DNA from: Paragordius varius
Lineage: Eukaryota; Nematomorpha
DNA: 64,000 nucleotides
Direction: 5' to 3'
Assembly (NCBI GenBank): GCA_964247055.1
Contig: OZ176054.1
Span: forward strand, 9,486,001-9,550,000
The notes beneath the pieces are model-generated. The model made no database searches. It had not been told where the DNA came from and was given only the letters and a program-made list of their open reading frames with translations. The position numbers were made by a program, and so were the translations under genes. How positions within the stretch are numbered: the stretch's first letter is position 1; the number at the start of each line of letters is the position of its first letter. Below are positions 36,601 through 49,620 of the stretch, in pieces.

Positions 36601-39600
36601 AACAAAAAATCTATTCAATACTTTGATAAGGCTAAGCCATCGCACAGCGGTATACAAATATGGTCAAATTCACTGTGGATATCTTTCAGAAGGTTTTTGA
36701 ATTTACGGCCGTTCTTTGCCACGGATGTGGTGAACTATATCCACAACCGTTTTAATTACTGAGAGTGATTCATCTTTTATACGCGAAACCAAGTTGCTGA
36801 TGAATAAAGCAGTTAAAGAATATTTTGCAAATTATATTTGTTTATCAAAAGGGGAATAAATCCTTTGTTTATTTCAATTATAGAGGGACACTCATCTGTG
36901 CACAAAACCAATTTTTTTATAGATATGCCATTATTATCGAAAAAAATTCTAATTATTTCTAGGAAATTACTTCTTTTCGTGGTATCATTGGTAAAAATAA
37001 ATACTCGTTGATTATGTTGTAGTTGTGAAATCTCACGAGCGCAAATTGAGATGTCTTTCCATATTGTATTTTTTATATTATGTGGTCCTTACATATAAGG
37101 CAGGTAACAACATTATTTAAAAACGACAAAAAAATTTTCTTCCAATTCTTTATTAAAGGAGCGATTTTATCGGATAATTTACGTTTTTTGGCATTAGATG
37201 TCATCCTTTTAATTTATGTTTAAATATTATGTAATTTTTTTCAAAAAAATAGGAATATAATTTAATATGTTATAAAAAAACTGGACGAAATTTCATGATG
37301 TTGATTTGAAAACTATTTTATGGAAATGAGTATTAGAAAATGATGTATAGCAATGAAAATAATATGCAAGTTTGGGTGAAAGGCTTGCTTTACAAAAAAG
37401 GAATGCAATAAAAATTTTAAAATAGTAAAGAAAATAAAATACAGAAACAACTTGTGCCAAAATTTTAAAATCCTTTTAATTTATGAAAATTTTTCTACAT
37501 TTCAAATTGGGTAAAAAATAAAAATTACCAGTTATTGAAGAAAATAAATTAATATTAAAATACGCGAAAATCCGCTTATGTGTATTTTGAAAATTCATCA
37601 AAAAAATAACTTATGTATCTATATGGTCATAGGGCAATTTTAAAGTACTCTTAGGGCCGCATGCGGCCCGCGGGCCGCGGTTTGAGTATCACTGATCTAA
37701 ATCAAATACTCCACATGGAAACCTAGGTCGTTCATATACAGTTTCACCCGTTATCAGCACCTTTGTTTTGCTTATATCTTCATTCCACCCTTATCTAAGT
37801 GTGATTTCCATGTGTTGTACTTTTGATTTAATTCTTCCATTGATGTTATGGTGAGGACAATGCGTCCGCATAGATAAGTTCCCATGGTGGGCCTTGTTTT
37901 ATATCTTTCGTTAGGTAACCATTATTAAAATGAAAAGTAGAGGGCTTAGGATGGAGCCTTGATGAAGATCAGATTCGTTTGGAACAAAAGTTGTGTTGCC
38001 TAGTGTTAATCTGACGCAGTTTGTTGTTTTATAGCACAACATTTCTATTGATTTAATTATCCAATCATCTACGTTGTTGGATCGTAGTGTGGATGTGATT
38101 AACTTCCTGGGGATTCAATCAAAGGCCCTTTGTAAATCAATAAAAACATGACAAAGTTTTATATTTTTCGCTAAATAATTCTCTTGCAATCTTCTCAAAA
38201 TGAAGATTGCATCAATTGTGCTACTGTTTGGTTTATAGGCATATTTTGATTCCTGTATACTAATGACTGATCTTAGTTTTGATCCAATAATGGATTCAAA
38301 AATTTTTAACGGGTGTTCCAACAACTTTAGTGGTCTGAAGGAGGAACAAACGAGTATGTTTCCTTTGTTTTTATAAATGGGTATGATGGTGCTTTTTGAC
38401 CAATCATTGCGATTTGTTGACAAGATTTGATTAAATATATGAGTTACATACGGAATGCATTGGGGTAAAGCTTTAATCATATCGGAGCTGAGTTCAGATA
38501 AACCAGTTGCTTTGTTATTCATCTTGGCCAAGGCATCTCTTACATCGTATGTTGTTATCAATGGTCGGGAACTAATCGCTGGTGGTTGGTTTATTGTTTC
38601 AAAATCATGTTTTTGTGCGAATTGTTCTTGGTAATATGTGGTCCAGACATTGCTTATGTCTCTCTAAGTATGCTAGATGTTGGTATTTATCAATATAGGA
38701 AATTTGTTTAATGTCCTTTTTATAATTGTTAACTGAATTAATTGTTCGATCTTAAGATTTTTCATGTCTTGTTCTAGTTTTTTAGCTAAATCCAAAGCTT
38801 TTTTGTTGGCTGAAACATTGATGGCTTGTTTGTTTTGATATATGATTCCAAGTCTCTTTTATTGTTTGTTTCCATCTTTTGTAGTTATTGCGTTTAATTT
38901 TGATTAAAGGTTTTATGGATTCTGACCACCACATATTTGATTGTTGTTTTCTGTATATTTTCTTTCTGCCACAAAAATTAAGCACATTTGTGATAATGCT
39001 GTTTTTAAAATTATCCCAAGCTTGTTCAGATGTTTTGTGGTTGAGGCTGAGCGTTGCATTGACAGTTTCTGAGAGTTGAAGTTTAAGATCAGGAAGGTGT
39101 AGTTTTTCTAAGTTTGTTTTGGAATTCTGGTTACTATGGTAATAGGATTTGTATATTGTTATTATTGCAATCAATTTATGTTGTGAATCAGTGAGATATG
39201 TTTTAGAATCTATGATGAATTTTCTATCTTGTATAGGTGTTAAAATGTAGTCTACCATAGAGTTTTGATTACCACTTGTATAAGTTATTAATTTCTTTGC
39301 TGGTTTCGTTAGAGGGTATTGCCGATAGTAAGTCTAAGAGATGCGCAGTTGTATCACCTTATTTGTTACGGTTGCCAAAAGCGTTTCCTCCATGTATTCT
39401 CATATAGTCTTGACCATTAGTGCCAACGTGGGAATTAAAATCTTCACCTATAAAATTTTGTCATTTGGAGGTATTGCATGGGAAATGTCTTATAGTTGGT
39501 TCCAAAAGGTTTGTTTGGTTGCTTCGCTTAATCCAAACTGAGGGGCATAGATAGAAAGTATGTCAAGAATTTGTTTTTAAAGCCGATACGTATTTGGATA

Positions 39601-41041
39601 ATTCTTTCGTTGTGTCTGTTTATTTATATTATATTATCACAATATTAATTTTTAATAGTTATAGCCACATGTTGACCTTTTATTTAACCTTTGTAGAATT
39701 GTATAGTTGTCAATATTCAGCTTTCCCTCAGATTTACATCTTGTTTCCTGGAGGCAACAGATGTCAATGTTTTTCTCTTTTATTTGGTCCATAGCTAAGT
39801 TTCATCTACCGACTAGTGTCGAGATATTCCAAGTGCCGATCTTAAGTGGTTTTACCATATTGTTGGCTGTTTTTTGATGTTTGTGGTTTTTTAGGAGCGC
39901 ATTAATATTTTTATCATGTAAATTAATATTTATAAAAATCAACTCTAAACGAAATATTTTTTTATAAACGAAATTTTTTTAAACATTACATTTGCATTTG
40001 CATATAGGTTTTAAATATTGAAAATTATAAAACAACTTTGCATAACTTGTTTTAATATATATCTTTTTACTAATTGATAGTTACCAATATTTTGGCTCAA
40101 AATATGGAGTATATCGTTCTTTTCCCATCCGACCACTTGAAGCCAAAATTAAGGGATCTACTCAGGAATACGATCCTCGTCTCCGCCCTTGGTATATAGC
40201 CGCTATCACAAAACCTAAAAATATCATTATAATATTTGATGCAAGTTCCACCATGGAAGCAAGGTATAAATTTTGATTTTTGCCCTTATTTATGGTGTTT
40301 TCAACAAATTTAACTTTACTGTATTTTTTCACACTTTATTTTGGGGTAGGAAAAATCATGTATTTTAAAACATTACATACGTATCAAGCGTTATAAAAAA
40401 AATTTCAATTTTTTAGGACTATCCTATTCAGATACATATCACTATCTCTTCCAAAAATTAATTTCTTTATGAATTTAGAACCACGATTGTATTACTTTTT
40501 AGGGCATTTTATTTTCAAAAAAATTATTTTACCATTATAAATTCTACATTTTAATTTTGTAGTATAAACCGTGCACGGAGTGTAACACTATCAATCCTAA
40601 ACACGCTGACGAATTTGGATTACCTCTCCATCATAATCTCCAGATCCCCCTACTATGATTTGAAAGGGAATGTTCATGAAACGCACCCATATGTTTTGGG
40701 TTGTGATAATCAAACAACTCTTTTACCAGCTAATCCCAGTTTTACTAGCAAACTTTATTTCTTGCTCGAAAAAATTAAACCGGATGGTGGTTCCAATCAT
40801 TCGTAAATTTTTTAATGCATTTTAATTAATTATATTTGTTTGAAGTTTTTAATTTTATATTATTCAAAAACCTTGTTTATCCTATAAATATGCATATGCA
40901 GGGCTGCTTTTTCTCTTGCCTTTACCATGTTGGAAAATGTGAACAATAGTTTATGCCATAATCTTATTTTATTTGTTACTGATGGAATAACATTAGATGG
41001 GTAAGCAAAATTTGATATTGTTAGTTATTTTATCCAACCTC

Positions 41042-41079
<38 letters not shown>

Positions 41080-44000
41080 GATTTTCGACTCTATACAAAA
41101 TAATTGAAAATTTTTTTACGTACCGATTATTGTATAAATACGTTTAATTAAGTCGCTTTCATACATTTTAGATCACAGCGTTGCAGTTTCGGGCAGTACT
41201 ATTATGAATATGACGGTTCTAAAAAATTTGTCCCTGGAAACATTTGTACTTTTGATCATAATGCCCTGTTAAAACTTGTGAAAACTCGTCAAAAACAATT
41301 AAAAAAGCGAAAAATTCCAGAAGTTTACTTTAATATGCGATTAACATTTTCCGCCTAAAAATATTTAACAATTTTTTACGTTTATTATACTATCGGGTAA
41401 TAAATGAATAAAAAAAGTATTGTTAATTCTTTCTGTTTACAACTACCTTAATTTGTTCACAAAACCATATATGTGTGATTTATGCACATTTAAATTATGA
41501 ATAAAATTTTCTTTAAATGTTTATTTTTACAAATACATGTAAACTAAATTAATTAATTTATAATATTTATATATAGTTTTAATTATAAGTCCTCTTTTCT
41601 AATATGTATATATATATATTTATTAGGCTTTTATATTTGCTTTTGCCACGTCTCAACACGACCACTCATACCTCAAGTCTCTGTGCTGTGAAAATCATGG
41701 AATAAGAATTCCCATATTTTCATCGATTCCAATATTCAAAGCATTAGCTCCATACTATAAATTTTTGCGCAATCTCTCCGAAATCTATATGAAAAATCAT
41801 GCTCAAGACATTGTTTGGATTGCTCCATACTTAGATGCCATCAATCATAATCTTGTGATCACTGCATCTAAAGCTGTATACAGTGGGAAGGGGGTGTAAG
41901 TTATTTTAAAAGCGTCATATATAAATAAATTTGGTTAGTTAAATTTTTTGTGGTATATTATTAGTGTTTTAATTAGTTAAAGCGAGATAAAATTCTATTT
42001 TAAGTTACTAACTTTGTTAAAATATTATTATACCATATATATCAGCAATAGAACTATAAATGGATACCAATTAACTGCTTTTTTATCAATAATATAAAGA
42101 AAATTTAGCTCATTATTCTCCATATAATCATATATTGATTAATTTGCCAGCGTTATTAGCGATTTTGCAAAAAAGAAACTATAAAACCGGAAAAATTAAC
42201 ACCAAAAAGATATTTAAGTTTTAGAGACAATTTTCTTTATACTATTTCCAAATCATTTATTTTTGATATTTAATTAATGCTTTTTTAGATTCTTGGGTGT
42301 AGCAGGCATCGACATTTCTTTGGATTCGCTGGAAAAAGCATTGGCCATGGAAATTTGGAATTCGGTTTCCTATTTTATAATTGACAAATATGGTCATGCA
42401 ATAATACATCCATTAATTAGACCAAGAGAAGAGGTTTATTTTCTAACATAATGTTTCATTAAATGTTAATTGTTTTTATGTTTGGTTAACCGGTTAAAAA
42501 ATAATCCATCGGACTTTTTATATGCGCAGTCATTTAAGGTTAATACTATTCTAGTACCACAAATTTAATAATATGCTGTCAAAGAATTAATTAAATTGGT
42601 TTTAGTGGTAGTAACTAATAATAATTGAAAAGTTGGTAAAATTTGAATTTTCACATTTTTTCCATGATTTTAGTTTTATACCATTATATATATTTTTTAA
42701 ACTCGTGATAAGTGGTTATTTTTTTAAATAGTCACTGGCACGCATAAAAATGCATTTATAACCGGTCAATCCAACCCTATATCCAATAAAATGAAACAAA
42801 GTTAATTTATGCTTGTTATATAGTTAATAGGGGATCCGATATTTATTCATATTACCTTATTGGAACAAAATGAGGGACAACCATCCCAATTCGATTCTGT
42901 TTTACGTAAAATGTTATCTCGTGAAATTGGAAACGTTACTATAAATGTAATACATATGAACTATTTTTTTCTCAAAAAAATTAAAGATTAATTCTAATTC
43001 TTTTTTTATATCATTTAAATCTGCCTTTATTTTTTAGAAAAATGCATATGTAGCCATGTATAATGGGGAATATCAAGAGGGTTTGATTTGGAAACCCATA
43101 TATAAAATGTCTTATGCATTTGGTCCCTTACAGGGTTCTGATTTTAGTTTTGCCTTTAAAATACCATTTGGAGATAACTTGTTTAATTTACCGCAAGCTC
43201 AAATGTCAAATAATTTACGACATCCCGTCTTTTTATCTGATCACGATGGATATTCCAAAATACTTGAGGTTAAGTCGGTTCCGAACAACTTTTTAGTCAG
43301 TATCAAAAGCTTTGTGGATTCGTTCACTTACATCTCGCCATTAAGTTTAATACCTACAATTACTATATATATAATCTTTAAAAACTTTTTTTGATTCAAC
43401 TTTACATGGGTGTTCCATCACATTTTTACTGTTATTAAAGATTGTTATTAAATATGGAATATTTTTATATACATGTAAATGGCAAAATATTGGTCAAAAT
43501 ATTTTAAATTAACAATGATAAGTTTTTTTAGTGTAAATATAATTGAAATTTCACATAAAACCGTAATTAAATTTTTAGAATTTGTTTCGCACAACTATTC
43601 AACTATTCATTTGTCATCTAAATCATTCTGCAAACCAGTCAATTATTTACACAATAATAAACCGTCACTTGAAACATTACATTTCATTTTGAATAGTGAA
43701 GCGCCTCTTGTAACGTGTCAAGAAGATGGTATTTTGAAACCCTATATAAAGTATTAAAATTATAGAACTTAGATTTAAATAAAATATAATTAAAAAATAA
43801 AAACCTATCAATGAAACATATAATGAATGTTTTGTTTTAATCGTCATTATTCTTGCAAATTTCATTTTAAATATATTATCATGAAACGCATGAAATATGG
43901 TAACATTATGTTTTATTTTATAGCAAAACGGTAGAAATATGCTTTGTTAACTTTACAAATTACTTTGCTTCTTAATAACAACCAAATTTTATACGGTTTA

Positions 44001-47000
44001 TTGTGTAAAATAATAGGTGCGGTGCATATAAATTAAGACTTATCTTTTCTTGAAATTATACAATATATTTTTTACCATTATTGATAAATAAAGATCGGAT
44101 GTAATTTTAACTTCCGGAATGGAACCTATATGGATCGCAAGACCAAAGAGTATCCAGAAAAATGTCATATCATCATTCATTAGTACATTCAATGGTGTAA
44201 CGCGCTTGTTTCCTGCTTTGCAAATACCACGAAGAATGCAACCCATAAGGCAAATATTAATTTCTTTAATTTTTTAACATAAATCCAAACTCCATATTCC
44301 AAGTTTTTTTTTAAATCTTACTTACATAACTATATTTAAAAAAAACTAATAATATTGTTTTCCCTATACCTAAAAATAAACTAAAGGGTATAATTGGTTT
44401 AGAAATCAAAAAATATATAGTTTAATCCTTAGATGCCAATTGAATAATATTTAAAACGATTTTTTATTACCAATAACACCTAATACTCTTTGAATTAATA
44501 AAAAATATTTTTATTTATCTTATGTTAGACAAGCTTGGTTTAACAAAGCACTTTTGAATGTTGGAAAGAATGTTATAACTCCTATCTTTCGACCATACTT
44601 TACACATACGCCGGATAGAGTTTTAACGTTTTCACGAGCAATTACTGCCAAAAAACCTGTGTGTTTGTCAGGTTAATTTGCAATAAACTTTTACACAAAT
44701 CAAAAAAAATTTAAAGTGAGAAAAATAAAAAATACTACCTAATCAATATAAAGTTCAAAAATTAAACAGTTGAGGTTTTAAGAATTTAAAAATAATTGTT
44801 ACGGATATTTGGCACATTTAAAGTTTTATGGATTGTTTCTAATCTAATTTGTAACAAACAGTCCTTAAATTTTGGTGTAATCACTTACAGCCGCAAAATA
44901 TAATCTAACATAGATACGAATAAAACTTAACTAAGTATAAAATATATATTTAAAATCACACTTGATATTCGAAAAATACATATTTTGCATAAAAATGAAA
45001 AAATAGCTATTTATTTACTTAAATTCATTTACTATGAAATATCATTGCAAACCAATTTTAATGATAAAAAAAGATATTTAAAATATCTATCATTCAAACG
45101 TGTCATTTACTCTTACATATATGTGCTTCAAAAGTTTTTCTTATTTAATTGACAATATATCAAACAATATTTTCATGATTTATACAAAAAGCATTAATTA
45201 CTGTTTACATCACTATAATGCCTACTTTGAATGTTTTAAAATTAACTTTTGAGTGGAATAATTGATATGATATCTATTGTAACTTTTGTTTAATAGTTCC
45301 TGGGAATGAGGGATGTTCTTGCACTAAAAACTCTGACTGTTCCTCCAATTATTGTTATATGCAGTCGTGTTCTAATTCCATGTCCCTTGCTGTCATTGGC
45401 ATGAATTATAGGTATGAGGCACTTAAAGAAGATATGTATAAAGCCATCAATAAAAACTTGGGAAATAATCAAGCTTGTGGTGCCATATATCCTTGCCCTA
45501 TAGATCCTACTGTTGGATGTACCATAAAGTTAACTTTATTTCATAACATTTTTACCAAAAAAAAACGTTAGGAGTTTGCTGTTTTTTTTTAAAATATTGC
45601 GTTAAACCGTTTGTAATTAAATTCTTATTATTTATATTTATTGGATAAATTAGATAACCAAACATAACGTCAAATAGCATTTAATATTATCAATATTTTA
45701 TAAATACTTTTAAAAATTCATATTTGATGTTGTAATAATTGATTTGTATAATATTTACCATTAAATATGCTCAAACTTAATCCGTGTAAAGTTTTAGCCA
45801 AAAATTATGCGATTTTAACTTAAAAATGGCATTATGTTTATTAATTTTATGTAAATATTATGGTTTTTTAGCTGTATAATTATCAACAATGCCACTCAAA
45901 TTATTATTCACCCTAATTTTTCGTCTCATTCTTTGCCCTACAACCATCCGCCTGATGAAAGTGAAAAAATATGGTTAAAAGTAATATACAGTACATTCAT
46001 TATAAATTTTTTGTGTCTAGAATCGTAAAAAATTTTTATTATAATATGTTTTGTTAATTATAGTCATTATTTAATATGTCTTATATATCAAGCGTAAAAT
46101 TTTTCCTTATTTTTTTTATATCTTTAAGTCTCAAAAAGAAGGCAACAATGAAATTAATTATGTACAGTACAATGGAGATGGCAATAAAGATTTAGTGGAG
46201 GACGAGGAGGAAGATTTAACCGAAAATTATTTGTTAGAAAAAAATGAACCTTTTGTTTTTTGGCATCTTGTACAAAAACAAATTATTTATTCTTTTGTGA
46301 CAACCGATTTTCAAGCCGTGTGTACACAAAGACATAACTATCCTGTAATTTTTTATCTTTCTTATTTTTTTATAGCAACAAAATTTTAAATTCCTGAACA
46401 TAGCTCGAAACGCAACAAATGATAGAGAGATATATATATCGTAAATTAATCCATAGAATCCCAATAATTGGGCCCAACTAATAATACCTATTTCAATTAT
46501 TTTATCAGCAGTTTTAACCATCTTTCCTAAAATTATATTCTAAAATTATTGTTTATATTTGTATTGGTTTTTAATAGCATTTCAATTATCCCGATTCTCA
46601 AACTAATCAACCCATGAATGTTTCAACAATGGGCGTGAGGAAATTTAATTGTATAAAAGAAATTAAATTGTATGCCGTAAACCATACTCATTTACAAACC
46701 CATTCCTATGGAGTGTATAATCATTATGTTAATCATACACGTTGTCTTTTCAGGTAGGCACCTATCTACCTTTTTTTACTGTTTAGTTTTAAAATTAGAT
46801 TTACTAATAAATTTGTATAGAGTTTTGAATAAAAGATTAGTTAATTATTAATATAATGGAATTAAAGTATTTAATCTACAGATTATTTTTTGCTCACATT
46901 CCAAATTCTAACTTGTATATGGTATTAATGGAAGATGTTCCGCTAATGAATGATTGCAATTTACATACCAAGTAACTATTTTTCTAAAAAAAATTATTTA

Positions 47001-47362
47001 TTACATTAATAAAACTTATTTTGATAAATTTTAAATTTAACTGATTTGTTATATATTTTAATTATGTATTATTGTAATAGACGGTATTTATAACATTTTA
47101 GTTTAAGAAACTTTTTATTATTTTATAACAATTTTATTATTTTTTTAGTTTGAATGTGAGCCAATTAGTAAAGAAAAAAGAATTTTCCCTATGCAAAGAT
47201 TACACGTACGCCACTCTAGCCAAAAGGGATGTGACGAAAAAACATCATAAATGTTTATCAATTAACGATGATTACAATAAGGATATTTGTTCAGGATCTC
47301 AATCAAGGATATCTATTAAACCTATATTTGTCTTACTTAATTTAATATTTTTAATGACGTAG
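33678..47362 (+). CDS. CACNA2D: Voltage-gated calcium channel alpha2delta subunit (VWA + Cache)
   Basis: Extracellular auxiliary subunit that traffics CaV1/CaV2 channels. Exons: 33678-33981, 34004-34181, 34205-34360, 40081-40263, 40563-40802, 40902-41000, 41172-41322, 41627-41895, 42289-42433, 42824-42946, 43038-43321, 43532-43750, 44094-44249, 44529-44671, 45297-45528, 45872-45980, 46129-46344, 46578-46753, 46882-46971, 47149-47362. Sum 3687 nt, 1228 residues. A signal-like hydrophobic stretch (ITLVFFSIFNLV) suggests Met-30 might be the true start. Then VWA_N (IWWTANLDKVF), EYDPRLRPWYIAA, and VWA with MIDAS-like D-A-S-S-T (266-270) and LFVTDG. Cache-type segments: FLGVAGIDISL and SRAITAKKPV..AVIGMNYRYEAL..CIIINNATQIIIHPNF. 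The C-terminal tail CSGSQS plus a hydrophobic stretch fits a GPI-anchor signal. Introns 1 and 2 are 22 and 23 nt; intron 13 appears to be GC-AG. The exon ending at 43321 is the least certain border (alternative near 43271). Confidence 0.92.
33982..34003 (+). other. 22-nt intron 1 of alpha2delta gene
   Basis: Begins GTTTTTTAAATT, ends ATCTTAG. Removal joins QIHDNLG to ISFLNKRAELDRLANRAASYY in frame. Retention leads to a stop at 34035. The obvious donor-like GGTATAAG immediately after it cannot give the downstream frame. Confidence 0.85.
34182..34204 (+). other. 23-nt intron 2 of alpha2delta gene
   Basis: Begins GTATTTTAAAAT, ends TTAATAG. Removal joins EIFNTSN to NYYNDLKFTIN, equivalent to VVYYNAKD in vertebrate alpha2delta. 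Retention gives an in-frame TAA within the intron. Confidence 0.87.
34543..35009. mobile_element. MITE family M1, full length, with 8-bp target duplication
   Basis: 467 bp. Ends TTTGGGGTAGTTTTATATCC and an inverse form (GTAATTTTTAGAGCG on the other strand). Flanked by perfect direct repeats GATGACAT at 34535-34542 and 35010-35017. The 8-bp duplication is hAT-sized. It sits in alpha2delta intron 3. The core holds the family marker GCCTGTTGTATTAGCGA. Confidence 0.8.
35080..39880 (-). mobile_element. Second RTE-like LINE, old, split by a hAT transposon
   Basis: Reads 5' to 3' on the minus strand inside alpha2delta intron 3. From 39858: KIGTWNISTLVGR, then IDICCLQETRCKSEGKL (endonuclease). 39258-38782: linker. 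38561-38115 and on: RT blocks NNKATGLSELSSDMIKAL, STIIPIYKNKGNILVCSSFR, YAYKPNSSTIDAIFILRRL, LCHVFIDLQRAFD and DLHQGSILSPLLF. After the hAT insert come a Cys-rich knuckle (CTSCNKWVHKKCSLIKG, to about 35700) and the C-terminal NRLRYFGHIKRAP..RRGRLTFNWKKTI down to 35096. It carries many stops and frame changes, clearly older than the LINE at 29-32 kb. Without the insert it is about 2.9 kb. Confidence 0.85.
35832..37694 (-). mobile_element. hAT transposon (ZBED/GTF2IRD2-type transposase), inserted in LINE
   Basis: 1863 bp with terminal repeats CAGTGGTACTCACC and (inverse) CAGTGATACTCAAACC, flanked by perfect 8-bp duplications ATCTAAAT at 35824-35831 and 37695-37702. On the minus strand a broken transposase begins MTSNAKKRKLSDKIAPLIKN near 37202. 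It continues with RSNFLEIIRIFFDNNGISIKKLVLCTDECPSIIEINKGFIPLL and ends with a hAT dimerisation-like region. The ends of the CAGNGG.TCTCA type and this transposase class are those of hAT/Charlie elements. Many stops; dead. Confidence 0.88.
41046..41076. repeat. (AT)n microsatellite in alpha2delta intron
   Basis: Uninterrupted AT run between exons 40902-41000 and 41172-41322. Confidence 0.9.
44250..44528 (+). other. Probable GC-AG intron 13 of alpha2delta gene
   Basis: The exon 44094-44249 encodes the conserved strand ISSFISTFNGVTRLFPAL and must join 44529 in phase 2. No GT exists at the needed place; the sequence is AG|GCAAAT. The acceptor is TATGTTAG. Reading this as a GC donor restores PIRQAWFNKALL in frame. 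Confidence 0.65.
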
Positions 47363-47553
47363 AATTTTTAACAGCCATGACCTTATTTTTTACAATTATA
47401 ATTTTATTTAAATGAAATGAAAAAATGACACAGTGACAAAGTAATACGGGTGTTAAATAGCAAATTTTTATTATTATTTCATGTATAATCAAATCATGTA
47501 ATATTGCAACCAATTGTTTAAATACTATGCATCCATTTAGTCAAAAACTATTC

Positions 47554-47559
47554 AATAAA
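47554..47559 (+). terminator. AATAAA poly(A) signal candidate of alpha2delta gene
   Basis: AATAAA 192 bases after the alpha2delta stop and only 17 bases before the stop of the convergent BTBD17-like gene. A TTTATT (minus-strand AATAAA) lies at 47467-47472. If both are used the two transcripts overlap by about 90 bases. Confidence 0.4.
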
Positions 47560-47575
47560 TATATCCTAAATGCTA

Positions 47576-49588
47576 TTATACATCGTAAATAGGTTTCATT
47601 ACTATCATCATTTTGATTTTTTGGTTGTTAGAATCCAGATTCCAATCCTTATAAAAATCACATAATTCAAAACTTTCACTTTCACTAAAATTATGCGTAT
47701 ATTTGTATTGTTTGTAATAGTATCCATCCTTCTTTTTCAAACCGATAAGGAAAGCGATTTGAACGTTCTTTTGGATTGGGCTTAAGTTTTGATTGGCATA
47801 CGTAGCACTTGAGGTGGTATTATTCCACGCATAAGCTAATAAAACAAATCAATCAACGGATAAGTTGTTTTTTCAGTTTGGCAAAAATTAAATATTTATT
47901 TTTAGAGTCTAAATTTTATATTACGCATTTTTACCATTAGCCAGTTATCATGATGACTAACAACTCCTATCATTGAGATACATATAATATACTAATACGT
48001 TCATTTTAGGATATAAACGTATCCCTTATTTTTTTATTCCATTAAATTGAGCCTAGTATAAAAGTTTAACTTAGTATCGATTCGAAACGATATTATGCTT
48101 ATTATTTTATTTAAATAAAATAATAATTGACTAGTTATTTTAAAAGAAATATTAGAAACAAACATTCTTATAAATTGGTTGATCGTCTTTATATTTTACA
48201 ATGAAAAAATATTTTTATCATTAAAAATGCATATTATACGGCAAAATCCATAATTTTATAAAATAACATATAATAATATCTAACATATATTCAAAGATCA
48301 AATATCGTTTTTCAAAAGTCTTAATTATAAGTCATGTCAACCATGATTTTCAATATCATTATATAAAAAATTTAGCACAAATTATCTTTTGATAAATGTT
48401 ATTGTTACCTTGTTTGTTATAGACGTCCGAAACGGCTATACGTAATTTGTTGTTTGCGCAATTATTAGGATTGTAATAAAGTTTAAAGTTCCAGCTCCAA
48501 GCGGCCTGATCCAAAAATGAAGATGATTTTGACGTTGCAAACGTTAATGGGCCATAATGATCCCCATCTTGTTTGAGTTCGAGGTGAAAACAAAAATTTT
48601 TATTCGTGTACGTTCTCATTTTATACTTCATATCATTGTACGTAAACGATGTTGTAGGGATATCGGTTGATATAATTTCGCTCGATGAATATGAATCTGT
48701 AGATTCTGTATCGTTTATACTGTTTATGCTTGTGGCAACATTTAACGTCAAGGTATTGTTGTTATTTGCGTTATTTGTTGTATTATTATTAGTGCTAGAC
48801 AAAATTATACTACCGCTTTGGGGTAAGAAATTGATTCTGCTTTCAACTGGTAGCGATTGAAATCTATAAGCATCAAGTAACTCTGGGATAAATAGCTTTT
48901 TAAATCTTTGCATTAATTCCGAGTGTTGTTCATGTTGACTCAAGGTAATTGGCCATATTTGTGGAAGCCTAAGGTAGGATATTATGCTTTTTAATAAAAA
49001 CCCAATGTTCTCAACCTCTTTGTTTGAAAGCCATTTCTCTACCGCCTCTAGAACTTCTAATTCTTCCCTGACTACTAAATCAGAAGATTGTAAGATTGTT
49101 ATCAAATTATTGCTGTCCAAATCCATCCAATACTGACTGTTACTCACTATGTTAAAATTGTTTAATATAAAATTCAAACATTTCTTTTCAAACTCCGTAT
49201 TTTCATTGACCTGAGCCCAAATAAGCCAATTCAAACTTTGATTTGTTCTACTATTGGTAGCTATGTGATCTGACATATATTGCATAGCACATGCTCTTAA
49301 ACACGCTATATTGTATTTATCCGACAATGTATAAATACCAGCCACATTATTCATGGTCAAATTAACTTGTCCACTGTAAATGTATAGCAAGAAGTCATGG
49401 AAATTCTCTAGTGCATCCAAATTTTCTTGCAAATCCAATATTTTTACGTCTCTGTCGTTCCATTTTTCTGACAGCATGGCTTTGAACACTTCACTCCTTG
49501 AGGCTAAAACTAAGCGATGAGCATGAAAATTCATGCGAGAATTCACACATATTATGATGTCGCTTAGTTCGGGGTTGTTGAAAAGCAT
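47576..49588 (-). CDS. BTBD17: BTBD17-like BTB-BACK domain protein
   Basis: Two exons, 49588-48409 and 47835-47576 (GT-AG, phase 1), 479 residues; human BTBD17 is about 478. A BTB/POZ domain (about 1-110: LSDIIICVNSRMNFHAHRLVLASRSEVF, FLLYIYSGQV, LSDKYNIACLRACAMQYM) is followed by BACK (NSQYWMDLDSNNLITILQSSDLVVREELEVLEAVEKWL). Next come AYRFQSLP..INFLPQSGS, a Thr/Asn/Ser-rich low-complexity spacer and a C-terminal beta-rich domain (WSWNFKLYYNP, KNVQIAFLIGLKKKDGYYY, IKMMIVMKPIYDV). This order matches the secreted, galectin-3-binding-protein-like BTBD17 family. The usual signal peptide is absent from this start. The frame stays open upstream of the ATG to an AG at about 49620, so a 5' exon with the signal peptide is likely and not found. 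Its function is not established in arthropods. Confidence 0.85.
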
Positions 49589-49620
49589 CGCAAAACTCGC
49601 ATCCTTATTGTTATTAATCT

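Noticed and set aside
44040-44246. Minus-strand frame MGCILRGICKAGNKRV...
   Set aside because: Shadow of the alpha2delta exon 44094-44249 on the opposite strand.
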